Of a DNA stretch of 14,700 bases, positions 14,203 through 14,700 are shown one piece after another. Made by a program: the position numbers and the translations under genes. Under the pieces are notes generated by a model. The model saw nothing but the letters and a program-made list of their open reading frames with translations. It made no database searches and had not been told where the DNA came from. Source of the DNA: Proteiniphilum sp. UBA5283 (GTDB lineage Bacteria; Bacteroidota; Bacteroidia; Bacteroidales; Dysgonomonadaceae); the NCBI GenBank assembly GCA_002408485.1, contig DHSP01000007.1, positions 1-14,700 on the forward strand, read 5' to 3'. Positions within the stretch are counted from its first letter, which is position 1. Each line of letters begins with the position of its first letter.

Positions 14203-14275
14203 ATAAGAAAAACTATTTATCCCAAAATATTCTGCAATTTAATCTATTTTTCATTATAAATAGTGTAGGATGCTT

Positions 14276-14302
14276 AAAAAAAGGACGAGACAATGTGTTT
14301 CG
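14276..14302 (-). terminator. Rho-independent-type terminator of the thioredoxin-like gene
   Basis: Read on the minus strand directly after the thioredoxin-like stop codon, CGAAACA and TGTCTCG form a 7-bp stem with one A-C mismatch and a CAT loop (14286-14302). TCC and a run of seven T follow (14276-14282). Position and shape fit an intrinsic terminator. Confidence 0.55.
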
Positions 14303-14700
14303 TTATTCAAGCAATTTCTCAATAGCAGTCCTGGTCTCCGGTAAGGAAGGAAGCAGGTGGTGACCAAAATCTACCATTACGCCCTCTTTGTTGAACAGGA
14401 GATAATAGGGAATACCCCTTGCATTGAATCGTTTCGTTACATCTTGCCATTCTTTTTCTGTTAAATAGAGATGGATGCCCGATAGTTCATACTTGTTGAT
14501 GGTCTCTTTCCACTGCAGATCCGTGCCGCCGATATTCAAATAGACAAAAGTAACCGGTTGATCGGAAAAATAATCGAAAAGTTTTTTGCTATCGGGCATC
14601 TGTCTGATGCAAGGTCCGCACCATGGAGCCCAGATGTCGATATAGAGCACTTGCCCCGGATTTTCATCAATAATTTTTTTGACAATGTTGAATGAATCTT
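14303..14700 (-). CDS. thioredoxin/TlpA-like thiol-disulfide oxidoreductase (N-terminal part outside window)
   Basis: The last 131 codons of a longer gene are present; the frame stays open to the right edge, where it reads DSFNIVKKIIDENPGQVLYI. The thioredoxin fold is clear: VLYIDIWAPWCGPCIRQMP holds the redox-active CGPC pair, FVYLNIGGTD is the next strand, and GIPYYLLF carries the cis-Pro. The protein ends IEKLLE. Such domains in Bacteroidota are usually envelope-anchored TlpA/ResA-like reductases, often with an extra N-terminal domain, but that part is not in view. An internal GTG codon at 14650 is in frame but would break the first strand, so it is not a plausible start. A terminator follows the stop codon, so the gene probably ends its transcript. 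Confidence 0.88.
   Translation of the reverse strand, partial: DSFNIVKKIIDENPGQVLYIDIWAPWCGPCIRQMPDSKKLFDYFSDQPVTFVYLNIGGTDLQWKETINKYELSGIHLYLTEKEWQDVTKRFNARGIPYYLLFNKEGVMVDFGHHLLPSLPETRTAIEKLLE

Noticed and set aside
14159..14206. 15-codon plus-strand ORF starting MKKEVN
   Set aside because: It is very short, Lys/Asn-rich as expected of A-rich DNA, and has no start signals or neighbours in that direction.

Overview
The window reads as chromosomal DNA of a Bacteroidota bacterium, most likely order Bacteroidales (a Dysgonomonadaceae/Porphyromonadaceae-like relative is a guess). Three start regions carry TAnnTTTG -7 boxes, two of them with an upstream TTTG as the -33 element. Shine-Dalgarno sequences are mostly weak or absent, a lipoprotein signal is present, and the protein repertoire (PHP phosphodiesterase, patatin fused to a beta-barrel, Tat-exported aldo/keto reductase, TolC/HlyD/ABC set) fits that phylum. 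No rRNA, tRNA, insertion sequence or CRISPR array was seen.

Layout, left to right. (1) 1-3460, minus strand: a TetR-controlled export operon in the order tetR, TolC-like outer-membrane factor, HlyD-like lipoprotein adaptor, ABC ATPase. The ATPase is cut by the window edge, and the permease genes presumably lie beyond it. A 31-bp near-perfect palindrome overlaps the predicted -33 element of the tetR promoter, so autoregulation is likely. (2) 3575-7526, minus strand: a four-gene polyprenyl-phosphate-sugar cassette in the order GT2 transferase, tandem LAB_N membrane protein, ArnT/PMT-like transferase, UDP-glucuronate 4-epimerase. Its genes overlap or nearly touch (1-bp overlap, 11-bp overlap, 10-bp gap). 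Together they can be read as a complete route: make UDP-galacturonate, load it on a lipid carrier, flip it, and transfer it to lipid A or another acceptor in the periplasm. This is the most interesting part of the window. (3) 7581-9800, minus strand: a patatin-POTRA-barrel protein, 54 bp upstream of the cassette and possibly co-transcribed with it. (4) 9801-9993: a divergent promoter region. (5) 9994-11756, plus strand: a secreted PHP-family phosphoesterase followed by a maltose-acetyltransferase-like enzyme. (6) 11750-12652, minus strand: a Tat-exported aldo/keto reductase whose 3' end overlaps that acetyltransferase tail to tail. (7) 12653-14302: an A+T-rich segment with a lone secreted GH43-like glycoside hydrolase between noncoding flanks, one of which contains a doubtful 36-codon hydrophobic ORF and a terminator. 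(8) 14303-14700: the C-terminal part of a thioredoxin/TlpA-like protein, cut by the right edge.

The first two blocks both concern the cell envelope: one exports something across both membranes, the other probably decorates the envelope. The remaining genes look like ordinary single-gene or two-gene units. Functions are inferred from motifs read by eye; no database search was run.
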